From CAZYBU01 sp964645775 (GTDB lineage: Bacteria > Spirochaetota > UBA4802 > UBA5550): a stretch of DNA of 27,375 bases. Below are positions 13,918 to 21,390 of the stretch, piece after piece. The stretch covers positions 1 to 27,375 of the forward strand of contig CAZYBU010000041.1 of the NCBI GenBank assembly GCA_964645775.1, written 5' to 3'. Every line of letters starts with the position of its first letter. Position 1 is the first letter of the stretch. The notes under the pieces were generated by a model. The model made no database searches, was not told where the DNA came from, and worked only from the letters and a program-made list of their open reading frames with translations. A program made the translations under genes and the position numbers.

Positions 13918-14934
13918 TCAAGCATGGAGCAAAGGAGACTCGGATTCTTCGGTATACGACCATCGAAACAGATATTCCGGCCAGAACTCTTCTATTTCAA
14001 GAAGGTTCCGGCGGCCGGGCCCGATATATTCCGCCTGCCGCCTGGCCGGCAGGGTGATTGTTATCTCCTTAACCGCCGGTTTATCTTTAAGGAACGATCT
14101 GATCTTCTCTGAGAGATTCCTTCGCGCAAGTCTGCTCCTGACCAGGAAACCGAAAGATGCGTGATAAGGGCCGGCCAGGATGCCGGATTCCTCTCCCGGC
14201 CTCATCGGATGAAGTCCCGTCCGAATGACGGGAACATCGGCCCCGGTAAGGATATCGGTCATGTCGGCGCACCATTCCACCGCCTCATCGATCGAGAGGG
14301 GAGACCACTCTCCCCGGAGAAAGATCTCCCCGAGCCCGGTGTTCTCAAGAGCGATGGCCGGGTAAAGGCGCACCCCTTCCGGTTTTAACCGGGATACCTG
14401 CCGGGCCGTGTTTCTGGCCCTTTCGGGCGTGTCTCCCGGGAGGCCGACCATGAGCTGGATGACACGCCTGAACCCGGCTTCTTGCAGGCGCCGGTCCGCT
14501 TCCCGCGCGGACCGGCTGTCATGACCCCTCCGGGCTCTCTCCAGAATATCGTCATGGAGAGACTGGACACCCATTTCCACGGTGGTTACGCCGCCAGTTT
14601 TTAAAATATCCAGAACATCGGGTCCCAGGGCGTCAGGCCGGGTGGAGCACCTGAGTCCCGTAAGGTCACCCGAATCGAGAAAAGGACGGGCCGCTTTCAG
14701 GTAGGCTTCAATGCGTCCACGGGGGAGGAGGGTGAAGCTTCCACCGAAAAAGGAGAGTTCCCTCGTCTTGACCTCCGGACCGGCCGTCGATAGCCAGGTC
14801 TGGAGAAGGTCCGGTATATCAGTCGGGTCCGGTACCTCATTGCGGCCGGTAATCCGGCGCTGGTCGCAGAAGGAGCATCGGTGGGGGCAGCCCCGATGGG
14901 GAATGAAAAGGGGTATGATCATATGGCTTTTCAT
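13918..14934 (-). CDS. Radical SAM protein of the Elp3-like type
   Basis: An about 338-residue radical SAM enzyme. The cluster-binding motif is CPHRCSFCDQ near the N-terminus (CxxxCxxC spacing, binding the [4Fe-4S] cluster that cleaves S-adenosylmethionine). It is followed by LSFFGGSFTLLP, TRPDALGPDVLDILKTGGVTTVEMGVQSLHDDILERARRGH and MVGLPGDTP, which is the pattern of Elp3/HemN-like radical SAM proteins. It lacks the acetyltransferase domain of true Elp3, so the substrate is unknown. The likely start is ATG 14934 (MKSHMIIPLFIPH); the frame is open to a GTG at 15024, but that extension has no family resemblance. It is transcribed alone on this strand, about 420 bases upstream of hybO. Confidence 0.88.
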   Translation of the reverse strand: MKSHMIIPLFIPHRGCPHRCSFCDQRRITGRNEVPDPTDIPDLLQTWLSTAGPEVKTRELSFFGGSFTLLPRGRIEAYLKAARPFLDSGDLTGLRCSTRPDALGPDVLDILKTGGVTTVEMGVQSLHDDILERARRGHDSRSAREADRRLQEAGFRRVIQLMVGLPGDTPERARNTARQVSRLKPEGVRLYPAIALENTGLGEIFLRGEWSPLSIDEAVEWCADMTDILTGADVPVIRTGLHPMRPGEESGILAGPYHASFGFLVRSRLARRNLSEKIRSFLKDKPAVKEITITLPARRQAEYIGPGRRNLLEIEEFWPEYLFRWSYTEESESPLLHA

Positions 14935-15046
14935 GACAGGTCTCACTCCCTCACCTTTCTCTATCCGGGCAAGCAAAAATGAAAAGAGGTATTCTTTTTT
15001 TATTGACTCCCCTTGACGTTTCACAATTGTGCATATATCTATTATT

Positions 15047-15068
15047 AGCAGATATTATTTAGTCTGCT
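15047..15068. promoter_or_regulatory. Inverted repeat ahead of the zinc-ribbon gene
   Basis: AGCAGA (15047-15052) pairs with TCTGCT (15063-15068) around ten AT-rich bases. It lies downstream of a possible TTGACG -35 box (15013-15018) and 33 bases before the next gene, in the intergenic space between two divergent genes. It may be an operator; the evidence is modest. Confidence 0.3.
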
Positions 15069-15100
15069 GATTCCATACATCGATTATTGAGGTAGATGAT

Positions 15101-15364
15101 ATGCCGACCTATGAGTATAAATGTGATTCCTGTGGGCATTCCTTTGAAAAGTTCCAGTCGATAAAAGATGAACCTCTTCGGACCTGCGAGGCCTGCGGAG
15201 CGGAAGTCAGGCGTCTATTCGGAACAGCCGGTATTATCTTCAAAGGTTCCGGGTTCTACGTGAACGATTATAAAAAAGGCTCTCCTTCATCGGAGAAGCC
15301 GGCTTCCACGGAAAAGTCCGTTCCGGCGGAGAGTCCCTGCGCGACCTGCGGTGAAAACTGTTAG
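15101..15364 (+). CDS. FmdB-family small zinc-ribbon protein
   Basis: An 87-residue protein starting MPTYEYKCDSCGHSFEKFQSI, the signature of the FmdB zinc-ribbon family, with CxxC pairs at CDSC and CEAC that should bind one zinc. The middle GIIFKGSGFYVNDYK is also typical. The family was first noted next to formamidase and formylmethanofuran dehydrogenase genes as a putative regulator; its biochemical role is still unclear. A Ser/Pro/Lys-rich linker leads to a second cysteine group at the C-terminus (CATCGENC), which could bind another metal. A ribosome binding site (GAGG) precedes the ATG. It stands alone. Confidence 0.9.
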   Translation: MPTYEYKCDSCGHSFEKFQSIKDEPLRTCEACGAEVRRLFGTAGIIFKGSGFYVNDYKKGSPSSEKPASTEKSVPAESPCATCGENC

Positions 15365-15435
15365 AGCAGAAGTCGATTTCCAGCCGGGTGAAGTTGTCAG
15401 ACCTCCGGCACGTTGATCTAAGCTGCACGCCGCCT

Positions 15436-15630
15436 TTAAACTGTCACCGGTTCTGAAAGAAAGTTAAAAATGGCATTGAAAATGATACCTGAGACTTTTT
15501 GATGAATCCTTTCAGGCGCAGGAGTCATTGCATAGGGGATACCTTCAATGATCTCCCAGATCTGATCCTCCGATCATTTGAGATAATCCGCATACGTATA
15601 TTTCTTATCCGGTCGTATCGGGACAGACAT
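15436..15630 (-). pseudogene. Decayed Uma2-family (DUF820) nuclease gene fragment
   Basis: On the minus strand an ATG at 15630, preceded by GAGGGAG, reads MSVPIRPDKKYTYADYLK, then a TGA (complement of 15574-15576), then SEDQIWEIIEGIPYAMTPAP, ERIHQKVSGIIFNAIFNFLS and a stop at 15436-15438. This is the N-terminal signature of Uma2-family proteins, PD-(D/E)xK nuclease-like proteins that normally read YTYADYL-x-W-x-(E/D)D-x-RWEIIDG. The internal TGA sits where the family has Trp (TGG), a one-base change. Only about 64 codons remain of some 190, and the catalytic Asp/Glu/Lys part is missing. The gene is therefore dead. Uma2 genes are often present in many copies and are linked to mobile DNA. Confidence 0.75.
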
Positions 15631-15705
15631 CGTTTCTCCCTCTGAAGGGACATTCCATGTTACGAATGTTTTTGTGTCTGTTCAATACAATTTTACAATT
15701 TTTTC

Positions 15706-15734
15706 TTGACCCTCCGGGTGCGTATCGCTACATT
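15706..15734 (+). promoter_or_regulatory. Promoter of the TetR gene
   Basis: TTGACC (15706-15711), a 17-base spacer and TACATT (15729-15734) form a good sigma-70-type promoter. Transcription would begin within the palindrome directly downstream, so repressor bound there would block it. Confidence 0.6.
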
Positions 15735-15736
15735 TT

Positions 15737-15760
15737 TTATGACCGACCATTCGGTCATAA
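15737..15760. promoter_or_regulatory. TetR operator 1 (autoregulation site)
   Basis: A perfect 24-base palindrome: TTATGACCGA (15737-15746), centre CCAT, TCGGTCATAA (15751-15760). It lies between the -10 box and the TetR start codon. Its core shares 13 of 16 bases with a second site at 16438-16453 upstream of the exporter gene. Confidence 0.8.
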
Positions 15761-15777
15761 AAAGAGAGGATGGTCCC

Positions 15778-16410
15778 ATGCCGAAGATCGTCGATAAGGA
15801 GCAGAAAAAATCGGAAATAGCCCGGGCCTCCATCGCCCTCTTTGCCCGCAACGGTTTCGAGAACACAACCATCCAGGAAATCGCGGATTCTGCGGGAATA
15901 GGGAAAGGGACCGTATACCAGTACTTTGATTCTAAGGAAGAGATAATACTCAAGGCGGCCATGGAGATCATCGCAGAGATCTCACAGATGCTGGCCGCCT
16001 TTGACCCGGAGCAGATGGACCCGGGTCAGTGGCTCTCCTGGCTGGTCGATTCCACCGCCTCCATGGTCGACGCCACGGAGGACTTCTTCACGGTCTACAT
16101 GGAGATATGGCTCATGTATCTTCGATCCAGCCGGTACAGCGTCTCAATGATGATGTTAAAAGAGGCCCTGGCGCAATACAGGATGGCCATTCTCCGCATG
16201 GCCCGGGTCGGCATGGAGAGAGGCCTTTTCCGACAGGACCTGGACCCGGACAGTTTCGCCAAGGGATTTGTCGCAACCCTGGACGGCATCGCCTTTCATT
16301 ACCTGCTGGATAAGGGGAGCTTCGATGTGCGGAAGGTATCCCAGGATTTCCGGGAATACCTGTTCAGGGGGATCCTGGCTTCCGATAAACGTGAGGTTGG
16401 AAATGAATAA
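15778..16410 (+). CDS. TetR-family transcriptional repressor
   Basis: A 210-residue regulator. The N-terminus has the TetR helix-turn-helix: ARASIALFARNGFENTTIQEIA, then DSAGIGKGTVYQYFDSKEEIIL, a classic match including the YxYFxSKEEL-type end of the recognition helix. The C-terminal ligand-binding half is helical and rich in Met and aromatic residues, suiting a hydrophobic ligand. ATG 15778 follows GAGAGGATGG; the frame is open to a TTG at 15706, but that part is the promoter and operator. It lies upstream of, and in the same direction as, an MMPL exporter, a LolA-like protein and an outer-membrane protein, and it has matching palindromes before itself and before the exporter. It most likely represses itself and the transport genes until a hydrophobic effector binds. 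Confidence 0.93.
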   Translation: MPKIVDKEQKKSEIARASIALFARNGFENTTIQEIADSAGIGKGTVYQYFDSKEEIILKAAMEIIAEISQMLAAFDPEQMDPGQWLSWLVDSTASMVDATEDFFTVYMEIWLMYLRSSRYSVSMMMLKEALAQYRMAILRMARVGMERGLFRQDLDPDSFAKGFVATLDGIAFHYLLDKGSFDVRKVSQDFREYLFRGILASDKREVGNE

Positions 16411-16437
16411 TATACAAAATTATTATCCAAAGATAAT

Positions 16438-16453
16438 GACCGACCGGTCGGCC
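16438..16453. promoter_or_regulatory. TetR operator 2, ahead of the exporter gene
   Basis: GACCGACCGGTCGGCC contains the perfect 12-base palindrome CCGACCGGTCGG and matches 13 of 16 bases of the core of operator 1 (15741-15756). It lies between the TetR stop and the MMPL start, so the regulator probably also controls a promoter or readthrough here. Confidence 0.65.
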
Positions 16454-16485
16454 GTTATTGATGCTCGAATAAAAGGAGGAAGGTC

Positions 16486-19194
16486 GTGAGAGAACTGATT
16501 CTGAAATGGATTATCATCATGGCGACCCGTCACAGAAAGGTCATCTACGGAGTGACCATCCTGCTGACCCTGCTTCTGGGAGCCGCTTCGGGATTGCTTA
16601 AAATGGACACCCGGTGGACCGAGCTGCTTCCGGAGAAGATGCCTGTGGCGAAGGAGTTCCGTAAAATCGATGATAATTTCCTGCAGCCTCAGAACATGAT
16701 CGTGGCGATCCGGGGCGATGATCCCGTGAAACTGGAGAAGATCACGGACCAGGTCGAGGCGCGCTTAAAGGATAAGATGCTGGTCCGCCCCGGCATGAGC
16801 CAGGAAGAGATCCGAAAAAGTGAAAGGTACGCACGCCATGTCTACGGAAAGCTCCCGGAGGAATGGTTGAATCGGAACATACTGAAGATCATTAAACCTG
16901 AGGACGCCCGGCGGATGAGCGATCTCTATCGCGATGGACGGATACTCCCCTTTGCGATTCACCTTAATGACGACCTGGAACGGGAATACACCGATTCCAG
17001 GAGAGTGAAGAACCAGGAACGTCAGATTGTTCAGTCTCTGGACGGCATCCAGCGTTTTGTCCATTACCTGGGAAAGGCAGCGGACGGGGAAGTTAATCAT
17101 GAGGATGTCAGGAGGGTGGTTCGGAACCTGACCGTGGGCCGGCCATACTCCTTCTCCCTGGATAACTCTATCTCTCTCGTCATGGTTGCCTCCGCCCTTC
17201 CGAGCGATGACGCGGAAGGGATGGTCAGGATGGATTATCGAATCGAAGAACTGTTACAACCCCTTCAGGAGAAATACCCGCAGTATGCCATAGAAAGGAC
17301 AGGCATGACCGCCATCGCGCGGGATGAGATGGATTCCGTGGGTCCCTATACCCTGGCTATAACCGTGGGTGCCCTGCTTCTCATTTTCCTGGCCTTAAGC
17401 TGGAATTATCGAAGTTTTCTCATACCCCTGCTGGCGTTGACCCCGATAGTTATCGGTATCATCTGGTCCATGGGACTGATCGGCCTTACCCTGGGTACGC
17501 TGAACCTTATTACCTCTATGATGATGGTCGTGCTTCTCGGACTGGGGATCGACTTTACCGTACATATTACCAGTCGTTTCCACGAGGAGATGGTCCGGGG
17601 AAGCGATATTGAAGAGGCCCTGCGTCAAACCATTGCCAGTACCGGTAAGGGAGTGGTAACCGGGGCCGTAACCACTTCCATCGCCTTCCTGGCTATCATG
17701 ATCGCGGACGCGAAGGCTATCTTCCAGTTCGGTTTCTGCGCCGGTACCGGTGTTCTCATGACCCTGGCCGCAACCATGTGGCTGCTGCCGGCCCTGCTCG
17801 CCTCCCGGGCCAGGAGACTGGAAAAGACAGGCAAGCGGGAGAAGGAGTCCTCGCAGTTCTCCTTCCTGGGCCGGTACGCCGCCACGGTGGGACGCAGACC
17901 TGTTGCTGTGATGGTCATCTTCCTGGCCCTGACACTGGGCGGTATCTTCGCCGGCACACAAATCCAGTGGGAATGGAACTGGATGAAACTTGAGCCGCCC
18001 AACCTGCGTTCCATCGAGTTGCAGACCGAGATCGTGGACAGGTTCAAGCTGTCTGCCACGCCCTCGCTTTTGACCGTGGAGAGCGTGGACGAGTCCAGGC
18101 GGCTCCGGAAGGTATTCAGGGACCTCCGGGTCGTGGGAGAGGTGAACGATATATCTCAGTGGGTAAGCCGTCCCGACTACCCGGAGAGCCGGGCCCATCT
18201 GCTCACCCTTTCCGAAAGGATACGCGTGAACAGGCCCTCCCACGACTGGAACAGGAAAGAGACCCGGGCCGGTATGGCCGACGAGCTGGATCGTCTCTGG
18301 GCCAACATGGTGGAGCTCCAGGCCCTGAGTATCACCGGCGGGCAGGACCGCGTTGTTGCCAAGACAGAACAGATCGTGGCCCGGCGCAAGAATCGGGATT
18401 CCGGTAAGCTCCGGGTCCTGGCGGACCGCTTCATGGAGGGCGACGTGGAGTGGAAGAGCGTGGACGAGTTTGCCCGCTTATTCGACCGGGAGATGAATAA
18501 CCGGGTTCAGGTTATGACCCGGGACAGGGAGCCGGTAGCTCTCTCCGATGTTCCTGATGACATGCGGGCTCAGTTCCAGGGCAAGAACGGGCATTTTCTC
18601 ATGCAGCTTATGCCCACGAAGAACCTCTACACAAAGGAAGCCCTGGAGACCTTCCAGTCCGCAGTGGAGAGGGTGAACGAACATGTGACCGGTATCCCTC
18701 AGCTGATTCTGGCCATGAATACCTCAACCCTGAAGGAGGGAGGCAAGGCCATGGTTGCGGCCATGATCGTGATAATCATAATACTCATGGCCGATTTTCG
18801 AAGGCCCCTGGCCGTCGGCATGACCATCCTGCCGGTTGTCGTGGGAGTGAGTCTCACCCTCGGTATCATGTGGATCTTCGGAGAAAAGTTCAATTTTATT
18901 AACATGATAGGGCTGCCTGTGATTCTGGGAATCGGTGTGGACGACGGAGTCCACCTGGTACACAGGTACCTGGATGAAAGGGACCTGCGCCGTTCCGTGG
19001 TAAGCGTGGGACGGGCCATGATGATGACCTCTGTCACGACCATGATCGGTTTCGGGAGCCTGATGTTCTATCTGATGCGGGGCATGGCCTCTATGGGCTT
19101 TGTCCTGTTTGTCGGCGTGGCCATGTGTTACATCGTTACCGTAACCTTTATACCGGCTGTCATTGAAAGATTCTATGAAAGAAAAAAACGGTAA
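16486..19194 (+). CDS. MMPL/RND-type inner-membrane exporter
   Basis: A 902-residue transporter of the RND superfamily, MMPL branch (as in HpnN and mycobacterial lipid exporters). It has the duplicated layout: one helix (VIYGVTILLTLLLGAASGLL), a large periplasmic domain, about five or six helices, then the same again. Each helix bundle carries an Asp-bearing motif used in proton coupling: GLGIDFTVHITSRFHEE in the first half and GIGVDDGVHLVHRYLDE in the second. Such proteins move lipids or other hydrophobic molecules out of the inner membrane using the proton gradient. The start is GTG 16486, directly after AAAGGAGG. It lies between a TetR gene and genes for a LolA-like periplasmic protein and an outer-membrane barrel. 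The substrate is unknown; lipids, sterol-like compounds or fatty acids are possible. Confidence 0.93.
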   Translation: MRELILKWIIIMATRHRKVIYGVTILLTLLLGAASGLLKMDTRWTELLPEKMPVAKEFRKIDDNFLQPQNMIVAIRGDDPVKLEKITDQVEARLKDKMLVRPGMSQEEIRKSERYARHVYGKLPEEWLNRNILKIIKPEDARRMSDLYRDGRILPFAIHLNDDLEREYTDSRRVKNQERQIVQSLDGIQRFVHYLGKAADGEVNHEDVRRVVRNLTVGRPYSFSLDNSISLVMVASALPSDDAEGMVRMDYRIEELLQPLQEKYPQYAIERTGMTAIARDEMDSVGPYTLAITVGALLLIFLALSWNYRSFLIPLLALTPIVIGIIWSMGLIGLTLGTLNLITSMMMVVLLGLGIDFTVHITSRFHEEMVRGSDIEEALRQTIASTGKGVVTGAVTTSIAFLAIMIADAKAIFQFGFCAGTGVLMTLAATMWLLPALLASRARRLEKTGKREKESSQFSFLGRYAATVGRRPVAVMVIFLALTLGGIFAGTQIQWEWNWMKLEPPNLRSIELQTEIVDRFKLSATPSLLTVESVDESRRLRKVFRDLRVVGEVNDISQWVSRPDYPESRAHLLTLSERIRVNRPSHDWNRKETRAGMADELDRLWANMVELQALSITGGQDRVVAKTEQIVARRKNRDSGKLRVLADRFMEGDVEWKSVDEFARLFDREMNNRVQVMTRDREPVALSDVPDDMRAQFQGKNGHFLMQLMPTKNLYTKEALETFQSAVERVNEHVTGIPQLILAMNTSTLKEGGKAMVAAMIVIIIILMADFRRPLAVGMTILPVVVGVSLTLGIMWIFGEKFNFINMIGLPVILGIGVDDGVHLVHRYLDERDLRRSVVSVGRAMMMTSVTTMIGFGSLMFYLMRGMASMGFVLFVGVAMCYIVTVTFIPAVIERFYERKKR

Positions 19195-19207
19195 AGGAGG
19201 AGATCTA

Positions 19208-19993
19208 ATGAAAGAGATGAATAGAAAGAGAAGAAGATGCGCGGGCCGTATGCTTCTCCCGGGACTTCTTGTTCTCCTTGTTATGACCGTAACGGGCGGC
19301 GCTGTTCCTTCCGCCTCTGCGATTCTGGTCAGGGCGGACCGGGCCGAGGGGTTTGACAGCATGTATTCAGAGATGAACCAGTACATCACCACCACGAGCG
19401 GTTCCCGGCGAAAACTTGTGATGCGTATGTGGGCCGTGAATAACGGCCAGAAGCAGCTGGCCGAGTATACCTATCCTCCCGAGATCAAGGGACAGAAGAT
19501 CCTCATGACCGATTTTGGAGACAATATCTGGATGTACAACGCCGAGACCCGCCGGACCCGGAAGCTGGGCAGTCACATGAAACGGCGCAGGGTCATGGGG
19601 ACGGACTTCACCTACGAGGATCAGGCGGGCGGGCGGTACACGATTAAGTACGATCCCCGGTATCTGAGAAGTGAAAGCATGGACGGGACCGAATGTTATG
19701 TGCTCGAGTTGAAACCCACGCCTGAGGGACCGAGCTACCGGAAGCTGGTGGCCTGGGTGGGTACGAGCGACTACCTGACCCGCAGGGTCGATTTTTACGA
19801 TGAAGGGGAATCCTCGCCCCATAAGAGACTTATCATGAGCGATATACGGCAGGCGGGCTCAAAGAAGGTGGCCCACAGGATGGTCATGACCAACCTGGTT
19901 GATGATACGAAGACCGTGAACGAGCTTACCCGGGTCAACCTGGGGGTCTCCATACCCTCCTCGGTCTTTGAATCGAGAAACCTGGAACGGTGA
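19208..19993 (+). CDS. LolA-like periplasmic outer-membrane lipoprotein-sorting homologue
   Basis: A 261-residue secreted protein. ATG 19208 follows GGAGG at good spacing; the frame is open upstream to 19163 inside the exporter gene, but that start lacks a site. A basic start (MNRKRRRC), a hydrophobic core and AVPSASA give a signal peptide. The mature part matches the LolA_like family commonly found beside MMPL exporters: NNGQKQLAEYTYPPEIKGQKIL, NIWMYNAETRRTRKLGSHMKRRRVMGTDFTYED, and VAHRMVMTNLVDDTKT. LolA proteins are open beta-barrel-like carriers that shield acyl chains, so this one could carry a lipid from the exporter to the outer membrane. Genes for an exporter before it and an outer-membrane barrel after it (6 bases) support this. 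Confidence 0.88.
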   Translation: MKEMNRKRRRCAGRMLLPGLLVLLVMTVTGGAVPSASAILVRADRAEGFDSMYSEMNQYITTTSGSRRKLVMRMWAVNNGQKQLAEYTYPPEIKGQKILMTDFGDNIWMYNAETRRTRKLGSHMKRRRVMGTDFTYEDQAGGRYTIKYDPRYLRSESMDGTECYVLELKPTPEGPSYRKLVAWVGTSDYLTRRVDFYDEGESSPHKRLIMSDIRQAGSKKVAHRMVMTNLVDDTKTVNELTRVNLGVSIPSSVFESRNLER

Positions 19994-19999
19994 ACATCC

Positions 20000-21319
20000 A
20001 TGTCACGCATCGGTATCCTGCTGATCGCAGTGACACTCGCCTTGCCGGCCTGGGGCCGGGAGATACCCCTGCCGGGGGATGAAACCGGTTCAACCGGCAC
20101 AGGGGAGAAAGGGATGCTCTCGGCAAAGGCATTCAATCTCTCCGGTTACGTGGAGAACACCCTGAACGTCGAGTATATAAAGGGTGATCGGGAGGCCCTG
20201 CTGAACCAGACACGGGCGAAGCTGCTCCTTTCAGGCGAGCCGAACAAACACCTGGACTATGGAATCGGTGTTGTAGGAAACCTCTACACGGGCCGGACAA
20301 CGGTGGAGATGACCAGCTACCTGCCGTCAGACACGGTTCTCGCTTCCAATGTGGAGAATATCTTCGCATACAATTTTTCCAGCGAGATCTATCTCCAGGA
20401 GGCCTTCGGCACCCTCTACGCCGGCTGGTTCCGCCTGCGTATCGGAAGGCACCGTTTCTATACCGGTACCGGGTACGCCTTCAATCCCATCGACATATTC
20501 AACCGGAAGAACCCCCTGGACCCCACCTACGAGATCGACGGTATCGACGCTCTCCTGGTCTCTTTCGAACTGCCGAAAGAGTGGCGTATCCAGGGGGTGG
20601 TCCGTTTCGGGGAGAACTTCTCCACCACCGACTACCTGGCCCGTGTCTCGGCCAGTTTCGGCAGCTGGGACCTGGCCGTGCAGTATGCCCACGCCACGAA
20701 GAGCCGGTATGACTGGATAAGCATAAATACTCCTGGATCGCCGTCAGTACCCGATGATATACTTGCGGGAAATATTCCCCTCTCCGCCTTTGAATATTCC
20801 TTTGTCTGGGACTTCGTGGCCGCCGAGTTCTCGGGGGAATTTTTCGGAGTTCACATCTACGGTGAGGGAGGCTACGCCTTTGTGCGGCCGGAAAAGGGCC
20901 AGGGGAACCTCACCCGGGCGGACCGGGACCACGAGCGCTTTCTTCTGGGCCTTGACTACACCTTCCGGTTTCAGCTCTATGTCATGGTTGAATACATGAG
21001 GATCGGCCGGGCCGCAGCCTCTGCCGGGGACATCACCCTCAATGACCGCATCGCCTGGTTCTCCGGGGAGACCCTTACCATGGTCTCGGACACCATCTAC
21101 GCAGGTGTCTCGTACCCGGTCCACGACCTGGTGGACCTTTCCCTCTATTCCCTGGTGGGGATAAATGACGCCGGCGCCTGGCTGATGCCCTGGCTGGATG
21201 TGAACCTGTACCCGGGACTCAGGCTTTCGGTCATGGGAAGCGTTCCGCTCGGCAAGGAGAAGAGCCAGGTGGGAAGGATGGGAGCGGGAGGTTTCCTTCG
21301 CCTGAAGTATTACTTCTAA
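20000..21319 (+). CDS. Outer-membrane beta-barrel protein of the exporter operon
   Basis: A 439-residue protein with a signal peptide (IGILLIAVTLALPAWG). A long run of amphipathic strands follows (LSGYVENTLNVEYI, LDYGIGVVGNLYTG, WFRLRIGRHRF, FEYSFVWDFVAAEFSGEFFG, LYVMVEYMRIG) and the C-terminal residue is Phe (RLKYYF), as needed for barrel assembly by the Bam complex. FRLRIGRHRFYTGTGYAFNPIDIFNRKNPLDP resembles the DUF1302/DUF1302-like group of outer-membrane proteins often found with MMPL exporters. It likely receives or passes on whatever the exporter and the LolA-like protein carry. It starts six bases after the preceding gene, with only a weak ribosome binding site, so coupling is likely. 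It is the last gene of this operon. Confidence 0.85.
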   Translation: MSRIGILLIAVTLALPAWGREIPLPGDETGSTGTGEKGMLSAKAFNLSGYVENTLNVEYIKGDREALLNQTRAKLLLSGEPNKHLDYGIGVVGNLYTGRTTVEMTSYLPSDTVLASNVENIFAYNFSSEIYLQEAFGTLYAGWFRLRIGRHRFYTGTGYAFNPIDIFNRKNPLDPTYEIDGIDALLVSFELPKEWRIQGVVRFGENFSTTDYLARVSASFGSWDLAVQYAHATKSRYDWISINTPGSPSVPDDILAGNIPLSAFEYSFVWDFVAAEFSGEFFGVHIYGEGGYAFVRPEKGQGNLTRADRDHERFLLGLDYTFRFQLYVMVEYMRIGRAAASAGDITLNDRIAWFSGETLTMVSDTIYAGVSYPVHDLVDLSLYSLVGINDAGAWLMPWLDVNLYPGLRLSVMGSVPLGKEKSQVGRMGAGGFLRLKYYF

Positions 21320-21326
21320 AGCCCTT

Positions 21327-21361
21327 ACAGGCGGAAAAAGTGTCCGTGAGAGAACGCCTGT
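21327..21361. terminator. Weak hairpin between convergent genes
   Basis: ACAGGCG (21327-21333) and CGCCTGT (21355-21361) are perfect 7-bp arms around 21 bases. The element lies right after the barrel gene and before the end of the convergent gene. It has no T run, so it may only be a poor terminator. A second small stem, AAGCT/AGCTT with a short T run, follows near 21386-21400. Confidence 0.3.
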
Positions 21362-21390
21362 CATGCTGAAACCGAAGGTGTAGAAGCTCC

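Noticed and set aside
17395..18243. Long minus-strand frame opposite the MMPL exporter
   Set aside because: Low-complexity His/Gly/Gln-rich translation with no start signal; a shadow of the exporter gene.
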